Made by a program: the position numbers and the translations under genes
Notes under the pieces: generated by a model
Told to the model about the DNA's origin: nothing
Databases searched by the model: none
What the model saw: the letters and a program-made list of their open reading frames with translations, nothing else
Assembly: GCF_000191045.1 (NCBI RefSeq)
Contig: NC_015185.1
Span: 1,308,501 to 1,372,500 of the forward strand
Reading direction: 5' to 3'
DNA: 64,000 bases
Origin: Desulfurobacterium thermolithotrophum DSM 11699
Lineage (GTDB): Bacteria; Aquificota; Aquificia; Desulfurobacteriales; Desulfurobacteriaceae
Shown here: piece by piece, positions 27,267 to 36,129 of the stretch
How the letters are laid out: the number at the start of each line of letters is the position of its first letter
Position numbering within the stretch: the first letter of the stretch is position 1

Positions 27267-27914
27267 ATGGCTTTTACTGTTTCAGAAGGAATGAACAGTT
27301 TTGTTATGTGTAATCCTGAAAAGTGTATAGGCTGTTATACATGTATGGCAGCCTGTTATCAATCTGCAAAGGAAAGAGGAAAAGTTGAAAAACCGAGATT
27401 AATTTTAGTTCATACTTATGATGGGTCTATGCCCAATCAGTGCAGACAATGTGATGATGCGCCTTGTGCTAATGTTTGTCCGGTTGGAGCTCTCAGATTT
27501 GGCAAAAATTATATTGAGGTTTATGAAGAAAAATGTATTGACTGTAAAATGTGTGTAATGGTTTGTCCTTTTGGAGCAATAAGACCTGAAGAAAAGTTAA
27601 TGTCTTCTGATAATGATTCTTATAAGTCTGGAATTTTTTCTTTTTTTGAATCCTTAGTAAGTAAAAGGTCTGTTGCTATTAAATGTGATTTATGTGAGGA
27701 AAATCCTGCCTGTGTAAAAGTTTGTCCAACCAAAGCTCTTATGTTTGTTACACCTAGTGTTATGGAAGAAGAATTAATTTTCCCAAGGGCTAAAAAATCA
27801 GTTTCTGTATTGGTTAAGACTGAAGAAAAGCAACAACAGGAAAGAGGTATTAAAGAAAAAAAAGAAGAAAAAGAAAGTTTCCTAGGTATATTGCGTCGAT
27901 TTTATCGTTTCTAA
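27267..27914 (+). CDS. 4Fe-4S ferredoxin subunit of formate dehydrogenase (HycB/FdhB-like)
   Basis: 215 residues with four Cys clusters: CIGCYTCMAAC, CRQCDDAPCANVC, CIDCKMCVMVC and CDLCEENPACVKVC, the pattern of four-cluster electron-transfer subunits. It would take electrons from FdhA and hand them to an unknown partner; no hydrogenase or quinone subunit is nearby. RBS GGGAGG precedes the ATG, 12 bases after fdhA. The C-terminal ~40 residues are Lys/Glu-rich and probably flexible. Confidence 0.9.
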   Translation: MAFTVSEGMNSFVMCNPEKCIGCYTCMAACYQSAKERGKVEKPRLILVHTYDGSMPNQCRQCDDAPCANVCPVGALRFGKNYIEVYEEKCIDCKMCVMVCPFGAIRPEEKLMSSDNDSYKSGIFSFFESLVSKRSVAIKCDLCEENPACVKVCPTKALMFVTPSVMEEELIFPRAKKSVSVLVKTEEKQQQERGIKEKKEEKESFLGILRRFYRF

Positions 27915-27923
27915 TCGTTTTTT

Positions 27924-27948
27924 AGTGCGGTGGATTTTCCACTGCACT
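27924..27948 (+). terminator. Probable terminator of the fdh operon
   Basis: AGTGCGGTGGA (27924-27934) pairs with TCCACTGCACT (27938-27948) over 11 positions with one G-U and a TTT loop. The downstream stretch is A/T-rich with T runs a few bases later. It lies 10 bases after the ferredoxin stop. Confidence 0.7.
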
Positions 27949-28123
27949 TCAAAAATTTTTGAATTTTTTTGATATCTTTTTTATTCCTATTTTTTCACAC
28001 AATTCTTTTGTTCCTTTGTGAAAAATTTTTAATAAAATAAAGGAACATTTTTATAATTGCCTAAAAACTATATTCCTAAAAATACATTTTATAAAACTTT
28101 TAGTTTTGCCTTTCCTAGTTGAC

Positions 28124-28174
28124 ATTACTTAAAATTACTTAAAAAGTTAATATTATCTAACTATAGTTAGGAGG
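28124..28174 (+). promoter_or_regulatory. feoAB leader: tandem repeat and palindrome over the RBS
   Basis: Two tandem copies of ATTACTTAAA lie at 28124-28143. A perfect 14-bp palindrome CTAACTATAGTTAG (28157-28170) touches the SD (GGAGG, 28170-28174) five bases before the feoA ATG. TTGACA occurs at 28119-28124 but no -10 box lies 17 bases on. The palindrome could be an operator for an iron-responsive regulator or an RNA hairpin hiding the SD; neither is proven. Confidence 0.5.
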
Positions 28175-28179
28175 TTAAT

Positions 28180-28398
28180 ATGCGACTTGTAGATATTCCT
28201 TCTGGAAAAAGTGTAAAAATCATAGATATTACTGGTGGAATGGGAATGAGGAATAGGCTTGCAGCAATAGGAATTTATCCAGGAGCAACCATAAAGGTTG
28301 TTAAAGCTCCGCCTGGTCCAATGATTATTGAAGCTGCTGGAACTCGTCTTGCTTTAGGAAAAGGAATGGCATCAAGAATAGAAGTGGAGGAGGAATGA
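28180..28398 (+). CDS. feoA: Ferrous iron transport protein A
   Basis: 72 residues, SH3-like FeoA fold: GKSVKIIDITGGMGMRNRLAAIGIYPGATIKVV and LALGKGMASRIEVEEE. It is a small partner of FeoB. It overlaps feoB by 4 bases (ATGA). Confidence 0.93.
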   Translation: MRLVDIPSGKSVKIIDITGGMGMRNRLAAIGIYPGATIKVVKAPPGPMIIEAAGTRLALGKGMASRIEVEEE

Positions 28399-30404
28399 AA
28401 AGAAATATTAAGGTGGCTCTTGCAGGTAACCCGAACGTTGGAAAAACAGCGATAATGAATGCATTAGCTGGTACTAACGAGAAGGTAGGGAACTGGCCAG
28501 GGGTCACCGTTAAGAAAAAAATAGGTAGGTATAATTTTCGTGGAGTTGATATAGAGCTCATAGATCTTCCAGGAATTTATAGTTTGACATCTTATACATT
28601 GGAGGAAAGAGTTACCAGAAATTTCCTTCTTAAAGAAAAGTATGATGCGGTTCTTGATATTGTTGATGTTACTCTTCTTGGAAGGAATCTCTATCTTACA
28701 ATAGAGCTCCTTGAAATGGGGATTAAGCCTATTTTAGTTCTTAATAAAACTGATGAACTACGTAATGCAGGATACACAATAGACAAAAAAATTTTAGAGG
28801 ATATTCTTGAATTACCTGTTGTTTCTATATCTGCTATTAGAAGAAAAGGTCTTGAAGAACTTTCAGAAACTATTTTAAGAGTTGCTACTGGTGATTTAAA
28901 ACCAAAGGGAATAATTCCTACATATTCTGAAGACCTTGAGAATGCTATTTCTCTTTTACTTTTGAAAATGAAGGAAGAGAATATTCCCTATAATAAGCGA
29001 TGGTTTGTCATAAAGCTTCTTGAAAATGATCCTGAAATTATTGAGGAGGCAAAAAAGAGCTTGATTTTTGCTGAAGAAATCTTTAAAGAAATTGAAGTTA
29101 TAAAGGAAGCTCTTGAAAAGAAGTATAAGTGTGATCTACCATCTTACATTGCTCGGGAAAGGTTTAATTTTGCTTCTCAGATTGCAAGAAGAGTAATAAA
29201 AAGAACAGAAGAAATACCTCGTGAGAATTTTAGTGATAAAGTTGATAAGTTTATAACGAATCCTTTTTCAGGAATACCAATTTTTTTCTTGATTATGTGG
29301 TTAGTTTTTAAGCTTACATTTGATCTTAGTGCTCCTATAAGTGATTTTATTGATTCTATTTTTGGTCAGTTTCTTCCAAATTTTCTTACCAAACAACTTT
29401 CATTTCTTCCTCATTTTCTACTTTCTCTTATAAATGATGGAGTTCTTGCGGGTGTTGGTGCTGTAATGGTTTTCTTACCTGTTCTTGGAATTCTCTACTT
29501 TTTGATGTCAATTCTTGAAGATACTGGTTATATGGCAAGGGCAGCAGCTCTTTGGGATAATTCTATGAAGCTCTTTGGTTTAAGTGGTTCTTCGGTTATT
29601 CCTATGATTCTAGGGTTTGGATGTAATGTTCCTGCTGTTTACGCCACAAGGGCTATGCGTTCTTCAACAGAAAGGCTTATAACAATGCTCATTATTCCTT
29701 GGGTTTCATGTGGAGCTAGACTTCCTGTTTATACGCTTTTTGCAGCAGCATTTTTCAAAGAATATCAAGCTTTAGTAATTTTTTCTCTATACTTTTTAGG
29801 TATTTTTCTTTCTCTTTTACTTGCATTTGTTCTTTCAAAGTTTTTTAAACAAGATGGAGAAGAATTTTTTATAGAGTTACCATCTTATAAGTTTCCGTCG
29901 TGGAATGTAGTCATTAATCAAACGTGGATAGAAGTAAGGGAGTTTGTTTATAAAGCTGGAACTGTAATACTTGCTGTTTCCGTTTTCGTGTGGGCTCTTG
30001 CAACTCTTCCTGCGGGAGTTGAGTATGCAAGTGAGAATAGCTTAATTGGTCATGTTGGAAAACTTCTCGTTCCAATTTTTGAGCCACTTGGTATAGATGA
30101 CTGGAAACCTATAGTTGCGCTTATTTTTGGAGCTCTTGCTAAGGAAGTAGTTGTTGGAACTCTTGGAGCTCTTTACGGTAGTGAAGAAAACATTATACAT
30201 TCACTCTCTAATATCTTTACTCCAGAAAGTGCTCTTGCCTATATGGTTTTTACTCTTTTATACATTCCTTGTGTAGCAACAATTGCAGCTATAAAACAGG
30301 AAAGTGGTTCGTGGAAGTGGCCAATTTTTTCCATAGTGATAGAGCTATTTACGGCTTGGATAGTAGCACTTGGAGTTTACAACGTTGCAAAAATTGTATT
30401 TTAA
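28395..30404 (+). CDS. feoB: Ferrous iron transporter FeoB
   Basis: 669 residues. The N-terminal G-protein domain has G1 GNPNVGKTA (usual family form GNPNSGKTT), G3 DLPG, G4 NKTD and G5 SAIRRKG. A helical GDI region and a C-terminal membrane domain follow, with two Gate motifs (GYMARAA; IPMILGFGCNVPAVYATR) and SCGARLPVY. It imports Fe2+, in keeping with an Fe-S-rich anaerobe. The Ala after GKT in G1 is a small departure from the common sequence. Confidence 0.95.
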   Translation: MKRNIKVALAGNPNVGKTAIMNALAGTNEKVGNWPGVTVKKKIGRYNFRGVDIELIDLPGIYSLTSYTLEERVTRNFLLKEKYDAVLDIVDVTLLGRNLYLTIELLEMGIKPILVLNKTDELRNAGYTIDKKILEDILELPVVSISAIRRKGLEELSETILRVATGDLKPKGIIPTYSEDLENAISLLLLKMKEENIPYNKRWFVIKLLENDPEIIEEAKKSLIFAEEIFKEIEVIKEALEKKYKCDLPSYIARERFNFASQIARRVIKRTEEIPRENFSDKVDKFITNPFSGIPIFFLIMWLVFKLTFDLSAPISDFIDSIFGQFLPNFLTKQLSFLPHFLLSLINDGVLAGVGAVMVFLPVLGILYFLMSILEDTGYMARAAALWDNSMKLFGLSGSSVIPMILGFGCNVPAVYATRAMRSSTERLITMLIIPWVSCGARLPVYTLFAAAFFKEYQALVIFSLYFLGIFLSLLLAFVLSKFFKQDGEEFFIELPSYKFPSWNVVINQTWIEVREFVYKAGTVILAVSVFVWALATLPAGVEYASENSLIGHVGKLLVPIFEPLGIDDWKPIVALIFGALAKEVVVGTLGALYGSEENIIHSLSNIFTPESALAYMVFTLLYIPCVATIAAIKQESGSWKWPIFSIVIELFTAWIVALGVYNVAKIVF

Positions 30405-30443
30405 AATAAAAAAAGTTAACTGTTTCCTATTTTGAAGGTGAAT

Positions 30444-31742
30444 ATGACAAAGAGGAAAAGTATTTATATTTGTCAAAAGTGTGGTTATAAGACTCCTAAA
30501 TGGGCAGGAAAGTGTCCAGAATGTGGTAGTTGGGGAAGTTTAGTTGAAGAAATAGAAGCAAAAAATGTAAGAATTGGTTGGATAAAACCTTCAACAACTA
30601 GTCCTCTTTCCCTTGAGGAAATTGGAGAAGAAAGAGCAGAAAGGATACTATCAGGAATTTCTGAGTTTGATAGAGTTTTAGGAGGAGGGATTGTTAAGGG
30701 TTCTGTTTCTCTCCTTTCAGGTGAACCAGGAATTGGAAAATCTACCTTTCTTCTCCAACTTGCAAATAAGTTTTCAGACTACGGAAAAGTTCTATACGTT
30801 ACTGCAGAGGAATCTCCGGAACAGGTAGCTCTTAGAGCAAAGAGATTAGAAGTTAAAAGTTCCAATATCTATGTACTTGCTGAGAATAACCTTGAGGAAA
30901 TTTCAAAACAAATTGAAAAGATAAAACCTGTTTTTGTAGTTTTTGATTCTATTCAGACTTTGTTTCTTCCTCACATAGAGTCTGCTGCCGGTTCTGTTTC
31001 GCAAGTAAGAGAGTCAGCAGCTTTCATAACAAATCTTTCAAAGTCAGAAAAGATTACCTCCTTTATTGTTGGACATGTGACAAAAGAGGGGACGATTGCA
31101 GGACCAAAAGTTTTAGAGCATATAGTTGATGCTGTTTTTCAGTTTGAGGGAGACAAAGGATATAACTTTAGAGTTTTTAAAAGTCTCAAGAACAGGTTTG
31201 GTTCAACTGGAGAACTGGCTGTTTTTGAAATGACCGAAAAAGGATTAAGAGAAATTTTGAATCCTTCTGAGTTTTTTCTCTCTGAAAGACCTATTGGAAA
31301 ACCGGGATCAGTAATATTTGCAGGAATAGAAGGAAGCAGACCTTTGCTTCTTGAAGTTCAAGCTCTTGTAACGAGAGCTGTTTTTTCCACTCCTCAAAGG
31401 AGAGCCAAGGGAATAGATGCAAACAGACTTTCGATTATTGTTGCAGTAATTGAGAAAGAGCTTGGATATCCTCTTAGAAATTTTGATATTTTTGTAAATG
31501 TTGTTGGTGGGGTTAAGATTAGTGAGCCTGCAGTTGATCTTCCAATAGCTGCTGCCATTATTTCCAGTTATCTTGAAAGGCCCGTAAAGGAAAATTTTGT
31601 TCTCTTTGGAGAAATTGGTCTTACTGGAGAAGTTAGAAAAGTAAAACTAGAGGAATTAAGAGAGAAAGAAGCTAAGAAGAATGGCTTTGAAGTAGCTTCT
31701 AATATTTCAACTATAAGTCAAATTCCCGATTTTCTTTGTTAA
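30444..31742 (+). CDS. radA: DNA repair protein RadA (Sms)
   Basis: 432 residues: an N-terminal zinc finger (CQKCGYKTPKWAGKCPECGSWGS), a RecA-like core with Walker A GEPGIGKST, the KNRFG motif in LKNRFGSTGE and a C-terminal Lon-like domain. It is a branch-migration helicase in recombination. The ATG at 30444 follows AAGGTG; a TTG at 30432 in frame is a poorer start. The gene ends by overlapping the convergent dus gene by 4 bases. Confidence 0.95.
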   Translation: MTKRKSIYICQKCGYKTPKWAGKCPECGSWGSLVEEIEAKNVRIGWIKPSTTSPLSLEEIGEERAERILSGISEFDRVLGGGIVKGSVSLLSGEPGIGKSTFLLQLANKFSDYGKVLYVTAEESPEQVALRAKRLEVKSSNIYVLAENNLEEISKQIEKIKPVFVVFDSIQTLFLPHIESAAGSVSQVRESAAFITNLSKSEKITSFIVGHVTKEGTIAGPKVLEHIVDAVFQFEGDKGYNFRVFKSLKNRFGSTGELAVFEMTEKGLREILNPSEFFLSERPIGKPGSVIFAGIEGSRPLLLEVQALVTRAVFSTPQRRAKGIDANRLSIIVAVIEKELGYPLRNFDIFVNVVGGVKISEPAVDLPIAAAIISSYLERPVKENFVLFGEIGLTGEVRKVKLEELREKEAKKNGFEVASNISTISQIPDFLC

Positions 31743-32671
31743 ATATTTTTCAGGTTTTTCAGTAATTCTTCACAGGTTTTACTTCTCATTATCATATCGT
31801 TAAGTTTTGCTTTTCCTCTGATTCCTTTAAAAATTTGACTTATTTGAGATTTTATTACTTTGCACGCTCTTTCTTTTTCAAAAAACTCCCACATTAGCTG
31901 GAGCTCTCTAAGAATAAACTCGATTCTTTCCTTCAATCTGACTTCAATATCCTTTTTTTCTTTGAATTCTTTAAAAATCCAAGGATTTGCTAAAGCTGCT
32001 CTTCCAATCATAACTCCATCACATCCTGTTTCTTCAAACTTTTGGTCAATCTCTTTCCAGCTTCTTATATCTCCACTTCCTATAATCGGAGTATCGCCAG
32101 CAATCTTTTTTAAATCTTTCACCCTTTCCCAATTAGCGTTACCTGAAAATCCCTGTTTTGCCGTTCTTGGATGGAGAGCAATAGCGGAAACGTTAGCTTT
32201 TAAGAGTTCTTCGGCAATTTCTTCCAACGTATCTTCGTAAAAACCAAGACGTATTTTTGCAGTTACTGGAACATTTAAAGGCTTTAAGGCTTTAGCTGTA
32301 GCTGCAACTATCTTGCCCATTTCTTTTGGAAACTGAAGTAAATATCCTGCAGCCTTTGCCTTGAGAACCTTTTTAACAGAGCATCCAAAATTTATATCTA
32401 TTGCTTCAGGTTTATACTTTTCTGCTATTTTCCTTGCAGCTTCTGCTATTTCTTCTGGATTTCTTCCGTAAACTTGAAGATGTATTGGCCTTTCTTCATC
32501 AGTAAAGTAAGCAAGTTCTTTTTCTTCTCCTTTGTATATTATTCCAGTTGCATTCATAAGTTCTGAATAAGTTCTATGTGCTCCAAGTCTTTTACAAAGC
32601 CTTCTGAATGCAGAATGGGTATATCCAGCCAAAGGAGCAAGGATAACTTCTTTCTGTATCTTAAGCTTCAT
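31739..32671 (-). CDS. dus: tRNA-dihydrouridine synthase
   Basis: 310 residues: FMN TIM barrel beginning LAPLAGYTHSAFRRLCKRLG, with the catalytic Cys region DINFGCSVKKVLKAKAAGYLL (Ser replaces the usual Pro after Cys), KIRLGF, the HPRT motif (LHPRTAKQGFSG) and GSGDI, GVMIGRAALANPWIF. It reduces uridines in tRNA D-loops. It overlaps the upstream radical SAM gene by 4 bases, so the two are co-translated. Confidence 0.92.
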   Translation of the reverse strand: MKLKIQKEVILAPLAGYTHSAFRRLCKRLGAHRTYSELMNATGIIYKGEEKELAYFTDEERPIHLQVYGRNPEEIAEAARKIAEKYKPEAIDINFGCSVKKVLKAKAAGYLLQFPKEMGKIVAATAKALKPLNVPVTAKIRLGFYEDTLEEIAEELLKANVSAIALHPRTAKQGFSGNANWERVKDLKKIAGDTPIIGSGDIRSWKEIDQKFEETGCDGVMIGRAALANPWIFKEFKEKKDIEVRLKERIEFILRELQLMWEFFEKERACKVIKSQISQIFKGIRGKAKLNDMIMRSKTCEELLKNLKNI

Positions 32672-33525
32672 ACAGCAAGCCTCAGTCCAAGTTTCTTAGC
32701 ATAGCTATAGACTTTGTTAAACTCTTCTTCTGTTGTCTTTCTACATATTTCAGGATAATCACAGGCTTTGTAAAATGGGAAGTATTGTTCCATGACGTTA
32801 ACATAAGTTTCTTTACCAAGGTTTTCAGCAATCCATCTTAAGATTTCCTTACTGTCTTCTATCCAGCCTGGCATTACAAGATGTCTAATCATGAGTCCTT
32901 TTTCTGCTAAACCGTACTCATTAACTTTAAGATGTCCTACCTGTCTTTTCATCTCAAGAAGCGTTTCTTTTACAATTTCTGGGTAGTCAGGAGCTTTTAA
33001 GTACTTTTTGCTAAATTCATGGTTAAATGTTTTTACATCTGGCATGTATATATCAACAAGTCCTTGGAGCTCTCTTAAAACTTTTATGTTTTCATACCCC
33101 CCACAGTTATAAACAATAGGTATTTTTAATCCTTTTCTTTTAGCTTCTTCAACAGCTGAAAAGACTTGAGGTATCTGATGAGTTGGAGAAACAAGGTTTA
33201 TGTTGTGACAACCTTTTTCCTCTAGATAAATCATAATGTCTGAAAGTTCAGAAACTGTGATGTACTCACCTTCCATTAGATGAGAAATCTGATAGTTTTG
33301 GCAGAAAACACATTCTAAGTTACATCCTGTAAAAAAGATTGTCCCCGAACCGCCAAATCCAACAAGAACGGGTTCTTCTCCAAAGTGAGGTCCAAACGAA
33401 GATACCATTGGTTTATCTGTTACCTTGCAAAAACCAACTTCTCCTTTATCTCTTAAACTTTTGCAGTTTCTTGGGCAGAGAGTACAAGGAGAAAGGTATT
33501 TATAGAGTTTGTCTACTTTTTCCAT
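32668..33525 (-). CDS. Radical SAM protein, PflX/COG1313-like
   Basis: 285 residues. The radical SAM motif CNLECVFC (CxxxCxxC) lies in TGCNLECVFCQNYQIS. An N-terminal Cys cluster CTLCPRNC and SFGPHFGEEPVLVG match the uncharacterised PflX family (COG1313), related to pyruvate formate-lyase activating enzymes and the AmmeMemoRadiSam proteins. No glycyl-radical enzyme is in the window, so the partner is unknown. Second in a minus-strand run folC-truD-this gene-dus. Confidence 0.85.
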   Translation of the reverse strand: MEKVDKLYKYLSPCTLCPRNCKSLRDKGEVGFCKVTDKPMVSSFGPHFGEEPVLVGFGGSGTIFFTGCNLECVFCQNYQISHLMEGEYITVSELSDIMIYLEEKGCHNINLVSPTHQIPQVFSAVEEAKRKGLKIPIVYNCGGYENIKVLRELQGLVDIYMPDVKTFNHEFSKKYLKAPDYPEIVKETLLEMKRQVGHLKVNEYGLAEKGLMIRHLVMPGWIEDSKEILRWIAENLGKETYVNVMEQYFPFYKACDYPEICRKTTEEEFNKVYSYAKKLGLRLAV

Positions 33526-33537
33526 AAGAGCTTACTC

Positions 33538-34422
33538 CTAAGAAGTTTCCATTTGCAAATGTTTTAAATACATAGTAGCATAAGAACCCTTGGGTAGATA
33601 GAAAAAAACGTAATTCCCAACTTTTTTAAAATCCCTTACTAAAACGTAAGTCATTCTGTAATCGCCTTTTATTCTTAGTTTTCGTAAAAGTTCCAAAAAT
33701 TCTTTTAGTTCAAAACCTTCCTCTTTTAAAATCTTTTCATAGTAAATTTCACTTTCTAAGAGCTTTTTCTTATAACCTAAAATAGTCCAAAATTTTGGAA
33801 GAGCTTGGAAATCCTCAAGTTCTGGGATAAAGAAGGTTTCATTTTTTTCTTTTATGAAATGTCCGCTTACTCTTTCTTTTAAGTAGAGCTCCAAGCTTTT
33901 ATTCCATAAATAAGAAAGATAAGAATCTATAAAGAAATTCTCTCTCCATTTGAGTTTTCTTTTTGGACTTTTAAAAAGTTTTTTTATTAAATTCCTTCCT
34001 TTTTTCCAGTTATTATTTATTCTCTGAATATCGTAGTAGTTAATAAACCAATTTCTTTCTTCTGTTTTAAGATCGCGTAGGTTAATAAAAAAGCGATTCC
34101 CTTTTAGCTGTCCTATCTTTATTTTTTTCTTTATCCTTCCAACAAACTTTAGAATGTACCAGCTTTTACTGTCTATCTTTTCTTTTTTATAGTTTCCAAT
34201 GAATTTATCAAAGGATACGTACTGAAATGTTAACGCCAGTTTGTCCTTCATTCCGGCATAGCTAAATTGCAATTTTTCTGCTAAATCTCTTGTACTAAGG
34301 TTTCTTTTGATAAGTAGATAAAGATAGTAATTTCCGCTATCAGAAAATGGATATTCAGCAGTTTCTTTTACAATGAAATCTTCTGGAACTTCCCTTTTCC
34401 ACTTAAATTCTATTAATTCCAT
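33538..34422 (-). CDS. truD: tRNA pseudouridine synthase TruD
   Basis: 294 residues. The opening PEDFIVKETAEYPFSDSGNYYLYLLIKRNLST and the catalytic FSYAGMKDKLALTFQYVS (Asp in GxKD) are typical of TruD, which makes pseudouridine 13 in tRNA-Glu. It is shorter than the enterobacterial enzyme and lacks some insertions. It overlaps folC by 20 bases. Confidence 0.88.
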   Translation of the reverse strand: MELIEFKWKREVPEDFIVKETAEYPFSDSGNYYLYLLIKRNLSTRDLAEKLQFSYAGMKDKLALTFQYVSFDKFIGNYKKEKIDSKSWYILKFVGRIKKKIKIGQLKGNRFFINLRDLKTEERNWFINYYDIQRINNNWKKGRNLIKKLFKSPKRKLKWRENFFIDSYLSYLWNKSLELYLKERVSGHFIKEKNETFFIPELEDFQALPKFWTILGYKKKLLESEIYYEKILKEEGFELKEFLELLRKLRIKGDYRMTYVLVRDFKKVGNYVFFYLPKGSYATMYLKHLQMETS

Positions 34423-35608
34423 CTAATTTCTCCACAATGTAAAAAGAGCCTGTGATGATAGTTTCGTTTTTTATGTAGTTAATGTCAATTCTATCAACTC
34501 TTTCTGTTTTTTCTATTCCTACTTTTCTTGTAAGTTCAAGTAGTTTTTCAAATTTCATTCCTCTTGGATTATTAATTTCGGTTACAAAAAGTGTTCCTTT
34601 TGAATAGTTTAAGTAATCCTTAATAACTTTTAGATTGTTCTTAATATCTTTGTCTTTTAATCCTGAAAAGATAACATCAGCTTTTATTCCAATTTCTTTA
34701 GCTGTTTTAAACAAATTTTTAAAAGCATCTACGTTGTGAGCAACATCAAAAATAACAGTAGGATTTTTCCTTATTAATTGAAATCTTCCAGGAAGAGAAA
34801 TTTTTAAACCTTTATTTAAAAGTTCTGGTTTAAATTTTTCTCCAAGTATAGTTTCGCAAACTTTTAGTGCGGTTACAGCATTTATAGCTTGGTGTTTCCC
34901 TATTAAGCTTGTTAAATAAGTATTTCCACCATACTTAAAAGTTGTACCTTCAATGGAAACTGTTATATCTGCTACATCAAAATCTTTTCCAAAGATAAAA
35001 GCTTTATTTGTTTTTGAAAGAACCAATTCCTTAACAATACGTTTATTTTCAGAAACTACTGCTGGAATGTTATTTTTTATAACAGCAATCTTTTCTTTTG
35101 CAATTTCTTCAATCGTATTTCCAAGATAATCTCTATGGTCGTAGTCTATGTGTGTTATAACAGCTATGTCATGATTAACAGCATTTGTAGCGTCTAATCT
35201 TCCTCCTAAACCTACTTCAAATACGGCAAAGTCAACTTTAAAGTGGTAGAAAATAGATAAGGACAGTAAAAAAGCAGCTTCAAAGTAAGTTAGTGAGTAC
35301 TTTTTTACTACTTGGAAGATTTCCTTAAAACAATCATTTATAACTTCGTCGTCAATTTCTTTTAAATCTACTTTAAATCTTTCATTAAATCTAAAAAGGT
35401 GAGGAGATGTAAAAAGTCCTGTTTTATAACCATGTTCTTTAAGAATTTTAGCTATCATGTGAGAGGTAGAACCTTTGCCGTTTGTCCCAGCAACAATGAT
35501 TGATGGAAACTTTTTTAAGTTTATCTCCTCAACTGCTTTCTTAATTCTTTCAAGTCCAGGTTTCCAGTCAAACTCTTTTTTCTCAAAATAGGATTCAAAC
35601 AAAGTCAT
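34403..35608 (-). CDS. folC: Dihydrofolate/folylpolyglutamate synthase
   Basis: 401 residues of the Mur ligase family: P-loop VAGTNGKGST, FTSPHLFRFNERF, the EVGLGGRLDATNAV motif, HIDYDHRDYLG and DVAHNVDAFKN. It adds glutamate to dihydropteroate/folates. First gene of the minus-strand run; divergent from pgpA across a 74-base gap. Confidence 0.93.
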   Translation of the reverse strand: MTLFESYFEKKEFDWKPGLERIKKAVEEINLKKFPSIIVAGTNGKGSTSHMIAKILKEHGYKTGLFTSPHLFRFNERFKVDLKEIDDEVINDCFKEIFQVVKKYSLTYFEAAFLLSLSIFYHFKVDFAVFEVGLGGRLDATNAVNHDIAVITHIDYDHRDYLGNTIEEIAKEKIAVIKNNIPAVVSENKRIVKELVLSKTNKAFIFGKDFDVADITVSIEGTTFKYGGNTYLTSLIGKHQAINAVTALKVCETILGEKFKPELLNKGLKISLPGRFQLIRKNPTVIFDVAHNVDAFKNLFKTAKEIGIKADVIFSGLKDKDIKNNLKVIKDYLNYSKGTLFVTEINNPRGMKFEKLLELTRKVGIEKTERVDRIDINYIKNETIITGSFYIVEKLDGINRI

Positions 35609-35682
35609 CTTTTTACTCCTAAAAATTTTTTATAACAAAAGGCTGATATAATAACTTTTCAAAATCTTTTGAGGTATACAAA

Positions 35683-36129
35683 TTGAACCGATTAATGGAA
35701 TTCATAGCTACAGGTTTTTATAGCGGTAAACTTCCTAAAATGCCAGGAACTTGGGGTTCTATTTTAGCAGCTATTTTGCTCTATTTCCTATGGCCTACGA
35801 ATTTAAAGTTTCAATTACTAATTATTTTTATAACCTTTATTTTAAGTGTAATATCTGCTGATTATGTAGCAAAAGAGCTTGGGAACAAAGATCCTGACTG
35901 TGTTGTAATAGATGAGATTCTTGGAATGGAAATAGCTCTTTTGGGACTTTCTGCTGACATTAAGACAGTTTTCTTAGGTTTAATACTCTTTAGAGTTATT
36001 GATATAATGAAACCTCCACCAATTGGATTCTTTGAAAAACTTCCTGGCGGTTTAGGAATTACTGTTGACGATGCTGTAGCAGGAGTTATTACAAATGTGA
36101 TTCTAAGGCTTATTGGAGGACTGCTTTGA
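35683..36129 (+). CDS. pgpA: Phosphatidylglycerophosphatase A
   Basis: 148 residues: TGFYSGKLPKMPGTWGS near the N-terminus, DPDCVVIDEILGMEIAL and RVIDIMKPPPIGFFEKLPGG, all PgpA hallmarks, with membrane segments. It dephosphorylates PGP to phosphatidylglycerol. TTG start at 35683, 8 bases after GAGG; the ATG at 35695 is too far from it. The stop overlaps the pycA start (TGATG). Confidence 0.9.
   Translation: MNRLMEFIATGFYSGKLPKMPGTWGSILAAILLYFLWPTNLKFQLLIIFITFILSVISADYVAKELGNKDPDCVVIDEILGMEIALLGLSADIKTVFLGLILFRVIDIMKPPPIGFFEKLPGGLGITVDDAVAGVITNVILRLIGGLL

Noticed and set aside
28119-28153. TTGACA as a feoA promoter -35 box
   Set aside because: The nearest -10-like TAATAT is 23 bases away, too far for sigma-70.
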